A program made the position numbers and the translations under genes. This document shows positions 26,857 through 35,786 of a stretch of 64,000 nt of DNA, piece after piece (the stretch's first letter is position 1; each line of letters starts with the position of its first letter). The stretch spans positions 4,223-68,222 of the forward strand of contig UQMZ01000018.1 of the NCBI GenBank assembly GCA_900542185.1. Reading direction: 5' to 3'. The DNA comes from an uncultured Bacteroidales bacterium (GTDB lineage Bacteria > Bacteroidota > Bacteroidia > Bacteroidales > Muribaculaceae). The notes under the pieces were generated by a model. It saw nothing but the letters and a program-made list of their open reading frames with translations, made no database searches and had not been told where the DNA came from.

Positions 26857-26911
26857 TTGTTCGTCTTGATTATTTTATGTAAATTTGCAGTGGTATTGCA
26901 AATTTGCATAA
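26857..26911 (+). promoter_or_regulatory. Promoter merged with an inverted-repeat operator, DUF4143 ATPase gene
   Basis: TTG (26857-26859), 20 bases, TAAATTTG (26880-26887). The -7 box lies in the first arm (26875-26889) of an inverted repeat whose second arm is 26897-26911, with one mismatch and a 7-base loop. Anything binding the repeat would block the promoter. The second arm ends 12 bases before ATG 26924. Confidence 0.75.
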
Positions 26912-26923
26912 TATAGAGAGTGT

Positions 26924-28078
26924 ATGGACGGGAATTTTATTACAAGGACTATTGCGGAGGCGGTCGTTGAGGCGGCTCAGTACTTCCCTGTCGTGACGCT
27001 GACGGGGCCTCGGCAGTCGGGCAAATCGACTCTGCTGAGACATCTGTTCAAGGATCTGCCCTATTATTCAATGGAAGATCCTGACATTAGACAGCTGGCA
27101 ATTTCCGATCCACGGGGATTTCTTGCACAATTCCAGAACGGTGTCATCATCGACGAGGTGCAGCATGTGCCGGAACTTCTTTCATATATACAAGGTATAG
27201 TCGACGAGAATCCGCAGCGAAAGTTCTACCTAACAGGCAGTTCGCAGTTTGGATTGCTGCATTCCGTGTCACAGTCTTTGGCGGGGCGCTCTGCAGTATT
27301 TGAGTTGCTGCCATTATCATTGGGGGAGATCACCGGGCTTGATCAGGGTGATTCTGCCAATGACCTGATGTATAAAGGGTTCTATCCCGCTATCTGGAGC
27401 GGCAAGAACTTGCCGAAGTTTCTATATCCTGCTTACGTCAAGACATACATAGAACGTGATGTCCGCAATATACTGTCAATAAAAGACCTCGACACCTTCC
27501 AGCGATTCATCAAGCTATGTGCCGCTCGCATCGGTAGTATTTTCAACGCTTCGGAACTGTCTAACGAACTTGGAGTGGCATCGAATACCATCAACTCATG
27601 GCTATCGGTGCTCCAGGCATCGTACATAGTATATATGCTGCCTCCTTTCTATACGAATACACGCAAACGCCTGACAAAAAGCCCAAAACTATATTTCACA
27701 GACTGCGGTCTGGCTGCCTATCTGCTGGATATCGACTCTGCCGACACCATGAACCGCGACAAAATGCGCGGACACCTGTTTGAGAATATGGTGATAATGG
27801 ATTTTCTAAAGAAAAGGTATAATTCCGGTCAGAACGGCGGATTATATTTCTACCGCGACTCTAACGGCAATGAGGTTGATCTGTTGGTAAAAGACGGCAG
27901 CGGTTATGACTGTTATGAAATCAAGTCATCGGCCACATTCCATCCCGACTTTGCCAAGGGATTGAATAATTTCGAAAAGGCATTTCCCGAACTGATTCAC
28001 AAAAAGTCCATAATCTATTCAGGCCAGACTCTCCCCTCTGTCGGCTACACCTCCATTATCAATTACCGAGAATATTAA
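26924..28078 (+). CDS. AAA+ ATPase with DUF4143 domain
   Basis: 384 residues. Walker A is GPRQSGKSTLL, Walker B is GVIIDEVQHVPELL, and sensor 1 is FYLTGSSQFGLL. A winged-helix-like linker (ASELSNELGVASNTINSWL) leads to the C-terminal DUF4143 domain, which ends in a nuclease-like patch (NEVDLLVKDGSGYDCYEIKSS). The family is common, often variable between strains, and of unsettled function; DNA binding and toxin-antitoxin or defence roles have been suggested. The gene stands alone between two matching hairpins (26875-26911 and 28103-28145). The last codons are duplicated after the stop. Confidence 0.9.
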   Translation: MDGNFITRTIAEAVVEAAQYFPVVTLTGPRQSGKSTLLRHLFKDLPYYSMEDPDIRQLAISDPRGFLAQFQNGVIIDEVQHVPELLSYIQGIVDENPQRKFYLTGSSQFGLLHSVSQSLAGRSAVFELLPLSLGEITGLDQGDSANDLMYKGFYPAIWSGKNLPKFLYPAYVKTYIERDVRNILSIKDLDTFQRFIKLCAARIGSIFNASELSNELGVASNTINSWLSVLQASYIVYMLPPFYTNTRKRLTKSPKLYFTDCGLAAYLLDIDSADTMNRDKMRGHLFENMVIMDFLKKRYNSGQNGGLYFYRDSNGNEVDLLVKDGSGYDCYEIKSSATFHPDFAKGLNNFEKAFPELIHKKSIIYSGQTLPSVGYTSIINYREY

Positions 28079-28100
28079 TATCAATTACCGGGAATGTTAA
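28057..28100 (+). repeat. 22-bp tandem duplication over a stop codon
   Basis: TATCAATTACCGAGAATATT at 28057, which includes the end of the ATPase gene, is repeated at 28079-28100 with two base changes. The original TAA is at 28076-28078. The copy is non-coding. Confidence 0.85.
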
Positions 28101-28102
28101 TG

Positions 28103-28145
28103 ATTTTATGCAAATTTGCAACAACGCTGCAAATTTGCATAAAAT
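28103..28145. repeat. Hairpin flanking the DUF4143 gene downstream
   Basis: An 18-bp perfect stem (28103-28120 and 28128-28145; core TATGCAAATTTGCA) with a 7-base loop. It repeats the element at 26875-26911 on the other side of the gene. It could act as a terminator-like hairpin, an end of a mobile unit or a second operator. 28146-28329 is an AT-rich stretch with a small stem TTAGCTATAAAGCTAA near 28262 and no gene. Confidence 0.85.
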
Positions 28146-28329
28146 ATATTCCCGATTTCCAAGAAGATGGTCCTGAAAAGGACAATCTATGCTATCCGGT
28201 TAAAAATTTTAGAAAGGTTTAGGATTGTTTGAGGAAACGCTCCCTTATATATATTACACTTTAGCTATAAAGCTAAAATAAGTTGTAAAGCGGAACTATA
28301 AACCTTAAACTATAAACTATACCTTAATC

Positions 28330-29238
28330 ATGAAAATAACCGTCATCGGGAGTTCCAATATTGATATGATATCGAACGTTCGTCAGTTGCCCGGAGCGGG
28401 GGAGACCGTTCTTGGAGGCCGGTTCATGCAGGCGTACGGAGGCAAAGGGGCGAATCAGGCTGTGGCCGCCTCACGTCTCGGAGCAGATGTAACGTTCATC
28501 TCGGCCGTAGGCGATGATTCGTTCGGCACAGAACAGATACGACATTTTGTGTCCGAGGGAATGTCAACCGACGGCATCTCCACAATCAAAGGAGAACATA
28601 GCGGTGTGGCACTGATAATGGTGGACAGCCATGGCGAGAACTCAATCTCCGTATGCCCCGGCGCCAACGCGGCTCTGGATGTGGATCTGCTGGACAGTCA
28701 CCGGAACATGATTCAAGACGCCGATGTGGTATTGATGCAAGGCGAGATACCTTACGCCACGGTGAAGCATGCCGCAAGGATAGCCCGGGATGCGGGTGCA
28801 TCGGTAATCTATAATCCGGCCCCGGTCGGTCCGGTAGACAGCGGGATGTACGCCATGACCGACGTCATGATTCTGAATCAGACTGAAGCCAGTCAGCTTA
28901 CAGGCATATCCGATGACTACAAAACAGCAGCCGAAACCATCCGCTCGCGCGGAGTGAACACCGTCATCGTTACACTTGGAACGGAGGGGAGTTACGCGCT
29001 GACTCAAGAAGATGAATATTTTGTACCGTCCTTCAAGGTCAAGGCAGTCGATACCGTCGGCGCAGGCGACACCTACTGCGGCGCAATAGCAGTGGAATAT
29101 GCTCATCACAAGAACCTAAACCGCGATTCGCTTGAGTTTGCTTCCGCAGCATCGGCCCTGTCGGTCACTAAGCATGGAGCTCAGCCCTCCATACCCTTTC
29201 GGGAGGATGTTCTCGATTTCTTATCGAAACAGAAATGA
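28330..29238 (+). CDS. rbsK: Ribokinase
   Basis: 302 residues of the PfkB family. The N-terminal signature is GGKGANQAVAASRLGADV. The C-terminal signature DTVGAGDTYCGA starts at D241, with the catalytic base at D247. It phosphorylates ribose to ribose-5-phosphate in the cytoplasm. It is coupled by an ATGA overlap (29235-29238) to a nucleoside hydrolase that releases ribose, followed by a sugar transporter. This resembles the ribose utilization loci of Bacteroides, but has no SusC/D pair of its own here. Confidence 0.93.
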   Translation: MKITVIGSSNIDMISNVRQLPGAGETVLGGRFMQAYGGKGANQAVAASRLGADVTFISAVGDDSFGTEQIRHFVSEGMSTDGISTIKGEHSGVALIMVDSHGENSISVCPGANAALDVDLLDSHRNMIQDADVVLMQGEIPYATVKHAARIARDAGASVIYNPAPVGPVDSGMYAMTDVMILNQTEASQLTGISDDYKTAAETIRSRGVNTVIVTLGTEGSYALTQEDEYFVPSFKVKAVDTVGAGDTYCGAIAVEYAHHKNLNRDSLEFASAASALSVTKHGAQPSIPFREDVLDFLSKQK

Positions 29239-30251
29239 ACATGAGCTACCGTTCCCTCCCGCCATTGATGTTGGCATTGACCGCATCCGCCATGGTTGCT
29301 TCATACAGCTCCGCCGGAAATACCGTGGATTCCCTAAATCCTGTCACGGTGATTTTCGACACAGACCTCGGTAATGACATCGATGATCTGCTGGCTTATC
29401 AGATGCTGATAAACTACGAGAAAAGCGGTAAGATAAAGCTTGCCGGAACGGCTGTGTCCAAAGACAATCCGCTGGCATTGGAAGCGGCCTGCCGTTACTA
29501 CGGATGTTTCGGCAGCGGCAATCCGCGGTTCGGAACCGTAATAGACGGGCCCAACAGGGATGCCGGCAATTATCTCCTGCCGGTAATCGAAGCGCTGAAT
29601 AACGCGGCAGTATCCGATTCCGCACATGTGGGATGCGGGCATTCTAAAGGTTACGAAATGATGCGCAGGATTCTGTCGGAGTCGCCCGATTCATCAGTGG
29701 TGATCATAACCACCGGACCAATGGTGAATCTTGAGGCACTTCTACGCAGTGTTCCCGATTCCGTCAGCGATCTTGACGGTATCGGACTCGTGTCGAGGAA
29801 GGTAAGGATGTTGAGTGTGATGGGAGGTGACTACACCGGCACCGGAACTCCGGAATGGAATATTCTTCAAAGCATCGGGGCAGCGCAATACGTCATGTCG
29901 GCATGGCCGGTGAAAATGGTGGCGAGCGGTTTCGAAGTCGGCAATGATGTGCTGTATCCGCATCAGAGGCTGGAATCGGACTTTCCGGCGAATCATCCGT
30001 TACGGGTCGGCTATGAGCATTTTCTGGATATGCCGTACGACAGGCCTTGCTGGGACCTGACATCGGTGCTCTACGCCATCGAACCCGACAATGGATGGTT
30101 CGACCTGTCGGAACCGGGCAAAGTTACTGTTGACTCCTCCGGTGTAACTGTTTTCACGCCACAGCCCGACGGCCGGTTCAGATATCTGAAACTAAACGGG
30201 ACTGATCTTTCGACGGTATTGGCCGACCGCGTTAAAGACCGATGTGAATAA
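29235..30251 (+). CDS. Exported nucleoside hydrolase
   Basis: 338 residues. An N-terminal signal of about 27 residues (LMLALTASAMVASYSSA) indicates export. The calcium/ribose-binding motif reads DTDLGNDIDD from D42. The fold and length fit inosine-uridine type ribohydrolases, which split nucleosides to base and ribose. A periplasmic nucleosidase next to ribokinase and a transporter implies that ribose, not the nucleoside, is imported. The start used here overlaps the ribokinase stop. Confidence 0.9.
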   Translation: MNMSYRSLPPLMLALTASAMVASYSSAGNTVDSLNPVTVIFDTDLGNDIDDLLAYQMLINYEKSGKIKLAGTAVSKDNPLALEAACRYYGCFGSGNPRFGTVIDGPNRDAGNYLLPVIEALNNAAVSDSAHVGCGHSKGYEMMRRILSESPDSSVVIITTGPMVNLEALLRSVPDSVSDLDGIGLVSRKVRMLSVMGGDYTGTGTPEWNILQSIGAAQYVMSAWPVKMVASGFEVGNDVLYPHQRLESDFPANHPLRVGYEHFLDMPYDRPCWDLTSVLYAIEPDNGWFDLSEPGKVTVDSSGVTVFTPQPDGRFRYLKLNGTDLSTVLADRVKDRCE

Positions 30252-30269
30252 AATCCAAATAATTACATT

Positions 30270-31274
30270 ATGTTCATAGTCGATAATTACGCCCTTGCGG
30301 TAGTGTTCTGCGTGATCACCATGATATGCTGGGGCAGCTGGGGCAACACCCAGAAACTGGCAGCCAGGACATGGCGGTACGAACTCTTTTATTGGGATTA
30401 CACGATAGGAATCCTGCTGTTCTCAATTCTGTTATGCTTCACGATGGGCAGCATCGGTGACTCAGGGCGCGGTTTTATCGAGGATCTGAGCCAGTTGGAG
30501 GGTCGGAGGATAATCAGCGCCCTCACAGGAGGTGTGATCTTCAACGCATCCAACATACTGCTGTCGGCATCTGTGGCTCTTGCAGGCATGGCGGTGGCCT
30601 TTCCGTTGGGCGTAGGGCTGGCGCTGGTGTTAGGGGTATTCATCAATTACAGCGGACAGCCCAAGGGAGACGCGCTGCTGCTGTTCATCGGTGTAGGACT
30701 TGTGACTCTGGCCATCATCCTCAACGGAGTGGCGGCGAGGCGCAATGAAAGCAACGGATCCGGCAAAGTAAAAAAAGGTATCGGCCTGGCTTTGTTGGCG
30801 GGATTGCTGATGTCCTTCTTCTATCGTTTCGTGGTAGCCTCCATGGACCTGTCCGATTTCCACAACCCGGCCGCCGGCATGGCGACTCCATACACGGCGT
30901 TCTTCATTTTCAGCGTCGGAGTGTTCCTGAGCAATTTCATCTTCAACACATTGGCCATGTATCATCCCTTCGATGGCGCGCCCGTGACATATTCGGAATA
31001 TTTCAAAGGGAAGTCCGGTACCCACCTGGTTGGAATCCTTGGCGGTTGTGTATGGGGTCTCGGAACGGCGTTGAGTTATATCGCCGCCGGCAAGGCGGGA
31101 GCCGCCGTGTCGTATGCACTGGGTCAGGGAGCCCCGATGATAGCGGCACTATGGGGACTCTTTATCTGGAAAGAATTCAAAGGGGTTGACCGACGCACCA
31201 CGACGTTGCTGGCCATGATGTTCATTCTTTTTGTGGCGGGACTCGCCATGATCACGGTAGCAGGCAATAACTAA
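30270..31274 (+). CDS. Sugar permease of the GRP/RhaT-like DMT family, probable ribose importer
   Basis: 334 residues with ten predicted membrane helices. The N-terminus ALAVVFCVITMICWGSWGNT and the repeats with glycine-rich helix ends match the glucose/ribose porter family of the drug/metabolite transporter superfamily. It lies 18 bases after the nucleoside hydrolase gene and is probably co-transcribed with ribokinase. Ribose is the inferred substrate; rhamnose or glucose porters share the fold. Confidence 0.85.
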   Translation: MFIVDNYALAVVFCVITMICWGSWGNTQKLAARTWRYELFYWDYTIGILLFSILLCFTMGSIGDSGRGFIEDLSQLEGRRIISALTGGVIFNASNILLSASVALAGMAVAFPLGVGLALVLGVFINYSGQPKGDALLLFIGVGLVTLAIILNGVAARRNESNGSGKVKKGIGLALLAGLLMSFFYRFVVASMDLSDFHNPAAGMATPYTAFFIFSVGVFLSNFIFNTLAMYHPFDGAPVTYSEYFKGKSGTHLVGILGGCVWGLGTALSYIAAGKAGAAVSYALGQGAPMIAALWGLFIWKEFKGVDRRTTTLLAMMFILFVAGLAMITVAGNN

Positions 31275-31289
31275 ACAAGCATTTACACT

Positions 31290-33236
31290 ATGGGAATCAG
31301 GAATATAACGGCAGCGATAACATTGTTGGCCATAGCCTTCGGATTACAGGGTGCCGAACTGGAGATAAAATCGCCGGACGGACGCAACATCGTGACAGTA
31401 GAGAAGGATGGTCCGGTCAATTACAGGTTAAGCCGCGACAACCGCGAGATAATCGGGACATCGCCGATAGAAATGAGAGTCGACGGCATCGGCTGGGGCA
31501 CGAAAGGACGATGCCAGTCAGTAAGGCGGTCGACAGGCTGCGGCCAGGTGTCTGTCGATGTGCCCAGACGCAGCCGGACGGTGTCCGACCGATACAACGG
31601 TGCGGTACTGAAATATGGGGATTACGACATCGAGTTCAGAGTATATGACGACGGCATGGCCTATAGATTCGTGTCTGACGCACGAAAGGCCGATAAAGTG
31701 GAGGGAGAACGGACATCGTTCCGCATATCGGGGAATCCGGCGACCTACACTCAGTTGACCGACCGTCTCCAGCAATGGTTTGAATACAATTATACGGAAC
31801 GTCCATACCGGGAACTCCCCTCGGACAGTCTTGTGATACTTCCGGCACTGCTGGATTACGGCGACTGCAAGGTGCTGTTAGCCGAATCGGACGTATATAG
31901 CTATCCCGGCATGTACCTGAAGAAATCGGGCGATATGCTGCAAGGTGAGTTCGCAGGCTATCCTGCGACGGAGAAGGAGATTGAGAACGGCAACAAACGG
32001 TATGTCGACACCCGCGAGCCATATCTGATACGTGATGCGGGGAGACGCACATTCCCGTGGCGCATAGTGGCTACATTCGACGACGAGAAAGACATTCTTG
32101 CCTCCGAGCTGGTATATCTCCTCGCCTCCGAACCGGATAAGGGCACAGACTACAGCTGGGTACGTCCCGGCAAGGTACTGTGGGACTGGTGGAACTGCAG
32201 GGATATCTACGGAGTGGATTTCCGTGTGGGAATCAACACCGACACATACCTGTACATGGTCGATTACGAGGCCCGCAACGGAATGGAGTATCTTCTCATC
32301 GACGAGGGCTGGTCTGCGCCGTTCGACCTGCTGACACTTTCCGAGGATGTCGACATGAAAAGAATCTGTGACTATGCGCGCAGCCGGAATGTGGGTATCC
32401 TGCTGTGGGTGAAATGGGTCAATCTCGACCGACAGATGGATCAGGCACTCGACATGATGCACGGATGGGGCGTAAAGGGTATCAAGGTCGATTTCATGGA
32501 CCGCAACGATGCGTGGATGACGTCGTTCTTCGAGCGTACGGCCCGCGAGGCCGCAGCCAGACAGATGATGGTGAATTTTCACGGCTGCTATCCTCCCGAC
32601 GGCATGCGGCGCCGCTATCCCAACATCATGACGCGCGAGGGCGTCTATGGCCTTGAAAACAATAAGTGGAGCGACCGTGTCACTCCGCGCCACGATGTGC
32701 TGCTGTCATATATCAGGCAGTTCTCCGGCCCGATGGATTACACCCCCGGAGCTATGAACAACGCGCACGCCGACCGATTCCGTGCCATTCACGACGAACC
32801 GATGAGCCAAGGTACACGCAGCCATCAGGTGGCGCTGTACGTGGTGTACGAGAGTCCTCTCCAGGCCATGGCCGATTCTCCTGTACATTACGATGCCAAT
32901 CCCGAAAGCCGCGACTTCATTAAGAGTATTCCTGTGGTATGGGACGAGACCGTGCCGTTATGCGGGCGATTGGGTGAATATGTGGCGGTAGCGCGCCGTA
33001 ACGGCGACACATGGTATGTCGGCGCCTTGAACGGCACCGACGCACCTTTGCATCTGGAGCTTGACCTGTCATTTATGGGTAGTGGCTCTAAGAATATTTT
33101 CAGCCATTCCGATGGGGTCAACGCCGGCACCCAGGCTAAGGATTTCCGTACCGACAGCGTTGTGTCCGACAGTCCCGTGCTTGCGATAGACATGGCACGC
33201 GGCGGCGGATACGCAGCGATTATAACTCAACGATAA
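31290..33236 (+). CDS. GH97 retaining alpha-glycosidase
   Basis: 648 residues with a signal peptide (about 1-20). It has the GH97 N-terminal beta-sandwich (LEIKSPDGRNIVTVE), the central TIM barrel and the C-terminal sandwich. GIKVDFMDRND places an aspartate (D401) where retaining members have their nucleophile. MTREG gives E450 as the likely acid/base. The inverting SusB type uses glutamates instead. The profile therefore fits an alpha-galactosidase-like retaining enzyme in the periplasm. It follows the ribose transporter gene by 15 bases, perhaps to release alpha-linked sugars from nucleoside-bearing or plant material; that link is inference. Confidence 0.9.
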   Translation: MGIRNITAAITLLAIAFGLQGAELEIKSPDGRNIVTVEKDGPVNYRLSRDNREIIGTSPIEMRVDGIGWGTKGRCQSVRRSTGCGQVSVDVPRRSRTVSDRYNGAVLKYGDYDIEFRVYDDGMAYRFVSDARKADKVEGERTSFRISGNPATYTQLTDRLQQWFEYNYTERPYRELPSDSLVILPALLDYGDCKVLLAESDVYSYPGMYLKKSGDMLQGEFAGYPATEKEIENGNKRYVDTREPYLIRDAGRRTFPWRIVATFDDEKDILASELVYLLASEPDKGTDYSWVRPGKVLWDWWNCRDIYGVDFRVGINTDTYLYMVDYEARNGMEYLLIDEGWSAPFDLLTLSEDVDMKRICDYARSRNVGILLWVKWVNLDRQMDQALDMMHGWGVKGIKVDFMDRNDAWMTSFFERTAREAAARQMMVNFHGCYPPDGMRRRYPNIMTREGVYGLENNKWSDRVTPRHDVLLSYIRQFSGPMDYTPGAMNNAHADRFRAIHDEPMSQGTRSHQVALYVVYESPLQAMADSPVHYDANPESRDFIKSIPVVWDETVPLCGRLGEYVAVARRNGDTWYVGALNGTDAPLHLELDLSFMGSGSKNIFSHSDGVNAGTQAKDFRTDSVVSDSPVLAIDMARGGGYAAIITQR

Positions 33237-33270
33237 CAACTCAACCATTATAACCTAAACAACATTCATC

Positions 33271-34548
33271 ATGAAGAAATTTTTCCTGTTATCGCTGGCA
33301 GCCTTCTTCGCGGCTTCCGCATATCCGCAAGGATCCGCACAGACGGATGTAATCTACGTCAACGGCGATGCAAGCCAGACCGTAAACGGCACTACGTGTC
33401 CCGGATGGACCATCACCGATCCTATAGCCATCCCCTTGGAAAACGGAGTATTCACAATCAAGGTGGAAAATTTCAGCAATTTCCATATCTCCACACAGAA
33501 ATCTGCCAACGGCGTGACGGACTGGAACACCGACTGGAATCCCAACCAGCTGTCTATCGAGGATGCGACACTACAGCCGTGTGTCGAGATGAATCTGATC
33601 AAGAGCACTGCAGGTTTCGACAACAACAATGCCTGGAATTTCACCGGGGGCAACTTCACGTTCGTGGTAGCGGGCGATCTGAAGACGGTCAAGGCGCTTC
33701 CGGACCGCATATATCTTGCCGGTGAGAACGGCACTGTGGTGAACGGTGTGACATTAGGAGGTTGGATAATCAATCCACCGGCTATTGTGGAGAAAGGTGA
33801 TGACGGCGATTTTCATTTCAGTATCATACCGGCGCCCAACGGAAATGTCAGCAACCAGAACATATCCATCTTCAAAAACGGCGATGACTGGGGCGTATGG
33901 GGAGCCGGCAAATATTCGGCAGCAATAATGAACGAAGGAGTAGCGACACAGCTGAATCATTCGGACGGAAACATAACTTATCCATGCATAAGCCGGTACT
34001 ACAACGTGACTGTATCGGGCGACATGTCTACCGTCACTGCCACTCCGGAAACGCCTGAGGATGCCGTAGTATTCCTGGTGGGCGACTTCAACGGCTGGGC
34101 CATGGATGTCAACGATACGAAATGGCAGTTCCACAAGGAAGATGGCAAATATGTGATTATTACGGAGATTCCAGGGAATACGCCATTCAAGATTTCCGCA
34201 CGCTCGTGGGAACTCTCGCCGGTATATTACACATACGGAGCACAGATAGACGCCACGGATATGGGCAGCGACATGACCTGGCAATGGGGAACTGCCGACA
34301 ACACCACGTTGGCCGATGATTTCAAAGGCAAGATTACATTGACGCCAGATCCCATGGAACCCGGCAAAGCCCGCACCGCAAACGTGATGATGGTCCGCGA
34401 CCAGCATGTAGGAGTCGGAATCGTATCAGCTGAAACCGAACAGACGGGATATTACAACCTCCAGGGTCTCCGTGTGGATCATCCCGTGAAAGGCAACCTT
34501 TACATCATGAAGCGAGGCTGCCGCTCACAGAAAGTGATTTTCAAGTAA
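33271..34548 (+). CDS. Secreted multidomain glycan-binding-like protein with conserved C-terminal tail
   Basis: 425 residues. Signal peptide at about 1-24 (LSLAAFFAASAYPQGSAQ). Two similar modules begin DVIYVNGDASQTVNGTTCPG and IYLAGENGTVVNGVTLGG. A third module contains VVFLVGDFNGW, the hallmark of a CBM48/glycogen-binding-like sandwich. The tail reads GYYNLQGLRVDHPVKGNLYI, a motif found at the ends of many exported Bacteroidales proteins and possibly a surface-sorting signal. No enzyme motif is visible, so starch or glycan binding like SusE/SusF is the best guess. It follows GH97 by 34 bases. Confidence 0.6.
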   Translation: MKKFFLLSLAAFFAASAYPQGSAQTDVIYVNGDASQTVNGTTCPGWTITDPIAIPLENGVFTIKVENFSNFHISTQKSANGVTDWNTDWNPNQLSIEDATLQPCVEMNLIKSTAGFDNNNAWNFTGGNFTFVVAGDLKTVKALPDRIYLAGENGTVVNGVTLGGWIINPPAIVEKGDDGDFHFSIIPAPNGNVSNQNISIFKNGDDWGVWGAGKYSAAIMNEGVATQLNHSDGNITYPCISRYYNVTVSGDMSTVTATPETPEDAVVFLVGDFNGWAMDVNDTKWQFHKEDGKYVIITEIPGNTPFKISARSWELSPVYYTYGAQIDATDMGSDMTWQWGTADNTTLADDFKGKITLTPDPMEPGKARTANVMMVRDQHVGVGIVSAETEQTGYYNLQGLRVDHPVKGNLYIMKRGCRSQKVIFK

Positions 34549-34584
34549 ATCGTTGAATATATTTTCAAGTAAATTGCTGAAATA
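34537..34584 (+). repeat. 24-bp tandem duplication over a stop codon
   Basis: ATTTTCAAGTAAAT starts both 34537 and 34561. The 24-base unit includes the stop codon of the secreted protein gene and is repeated with a few changes directly after it. Confidence 0.8.
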
Positions 34585-34585
34585 A

Positions 34586-34620
34586 GAAGGAGGCGGTCCG
34601 ACAGGGACCTCGCCTCCTTC
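34586..34620. terminator. Bidirectional terminator hairpin
   Basis: GAAGGAGGCG...GTCC and GGACCTCGCCTCCTTC form a strong GC-rich stem with a 4-6 base loop. It is flanked by AATAA on the left and AATTTTATTT on the right. It lies exactly between two convergent genes and can stop both. Confidence 0.85.
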
Positions 34621-34643
34621 AATTTTATTTATCGGGGAATTGA

Positions 34644-35597
34644 TCAGCGGGCAATGTGCTTGTAAACCTTGGTGCCCTGACGGACTATGCAGATTGTACC
34701 GGGACGGGGGTTGGAGATGCGTACGCCGTTCAGGTCATAATATACGGGAGCCGTTTCATCATGCATGATCGATGTGACACCGGAACCGGGACGCCCTACT
34801 ATCGTAGGATAGAATGTCACCATTGCAGCGCTGTTGCTGTCCAGAGTAGCCGGTTCCACGAATTTGATGGAACCTGTGTAGGAGACTCCGGCTGCGAAAC
34901 AGAAGGAATCGGCATCGCCATTGGCCATCCATTTCCATTCCATAGCTGTTTCCGACGGCTCGATGGGACGGGTCTGACATCCCCACCATGCGTTCCATTC
35001 GCCGTTGCGGATTATGTTGATGTTTGCGACATTCCCACCGTCGACACCCTGGATCTTGTGTTCTTCGGTCACGTCGAGCCAGTATGTGCCATCCTCGGCC
35101 TTGGTGAACTTATAGGTATCCGAAGCCCTCCAGCCGATATTGCCGTCACCAACCAGATAATATGTCGTTTCCGGCTCGGGAGTGGTAGTGGTGCAGGTCA
35201 CGGTCTTGAGGTCGGACGAGAACTCCAGTTTCCAGTCACCTTTCCAGGGGAGTTCGAAATTCTTGTCGCCCGGGCCCTCCAGAGCCACTGCATTGCCCAG
35301 ATCGGCGGAGGTAAGCGGAGCGGCCAGCGACCACAGGCCTGTCTTCCAGTTACCCCAGTCCTCGGTCTCAACCGACTTGTCGGAGACAGCTATGACCGAC
35401 AGGTTCTGACACTCCATTGTGAACTTGCCGCGGTTCAGCTCAACCTTTACGGCCTCGAGCATCTTCCAGTCGGGAAGCGTGGTGCCGTTCACTACTGTCC
35501 CGGCGGGCCCGATTACGTACAGTGCCGTTACATCGGCGGCCTGGGAGTACGTAAGTCCCAGAAGCGCTACGGCTGCAAAAGATAAAAATTTTTTCAT
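34644..35597 (-). CDS. Secreted protein related to the convergent neighbour
   Basis: 317 residues. Signal peptide at about 1-20 (LSFAAVALLGLTYSQA). The N-terminal module ALYVIGPAGTVVNGTTLPDW is clearly related to the modules of the protein at 33271-34548. The middle has TTYYLVGDGNIGWRAS, a variant of the LVGDFNGW turn. The tail VYYDLNGVRISNPRPGTICI is the same conserved C-terminal motif. It is a smaller two-module paralogue. Function unknown; binding of an oligosaccharide on the cell surface is plausible. The gene is transcribed towards its relative and shares its terminator. Confidence 0.6.
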   Translation of the reverse strand: MKKFLSFAAVALLGLTYSQAADVTALYVIGPAGTVVNGTTLPDWKMLEAVKVELNRGKFTMECQNLSVIAVSDKSVETEDWGNWKTGLWSLAAPLTSADLGNAVALEGPGDKNFELPWKGDWKLEFSSDLKTVTCTTTTPEPETTYYLVGDGNIGWRASDTYKFTKAEDGTYWLDVTEEHKIQGVDGGNVANINIIRNGEWNAWWGCQTRPIEPSETAMEWKWMANGDADSFCFAAGVSYTGSIKFVEPATLDSNSAAMVTFYPTIVGRPGSGVTSIMHDETAPVYYDLNGVRISNPRPGTICIVRQGTKVYKHIAR

Positions 35598-35668
35598 GAT
35601 AACTGTATTGGTTTATAAAATCACTATAATCATGGGTTGTGAATATGGAAATCTCCTAATTCAGCAAT

Positions 35669-35686
35669 ATATGTTCTGTAACATAT
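35669..35686. promoter_or_regulatory. 18-bp dyad in the divergent control region
   Basis: ATATGTT and AACATAT flank CTGT in the 189-bp spacer between the minus-strand secreted protein gene and the FecR gene. Its place suits an operator for either gene. I found no full -33/-7 pair beside it. Confidence 0.35.
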
Positions 35687-35786
35687 TTTTAGAAAAGTAT
35701 GGCAAAAAGCAAAAAAGTGCAAATATCACTTTAGGAATATCAATGTAAATTCACCCTCAGTAAATATCAAATCGATCGGAAAGGTA

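Noticed and set aside
34586..34620. Inverted repeat as an IS end
   Set aside because: Its GC-rich stem with flanking A/T runs between convergent genes is better explained as a bidirectional terminator.
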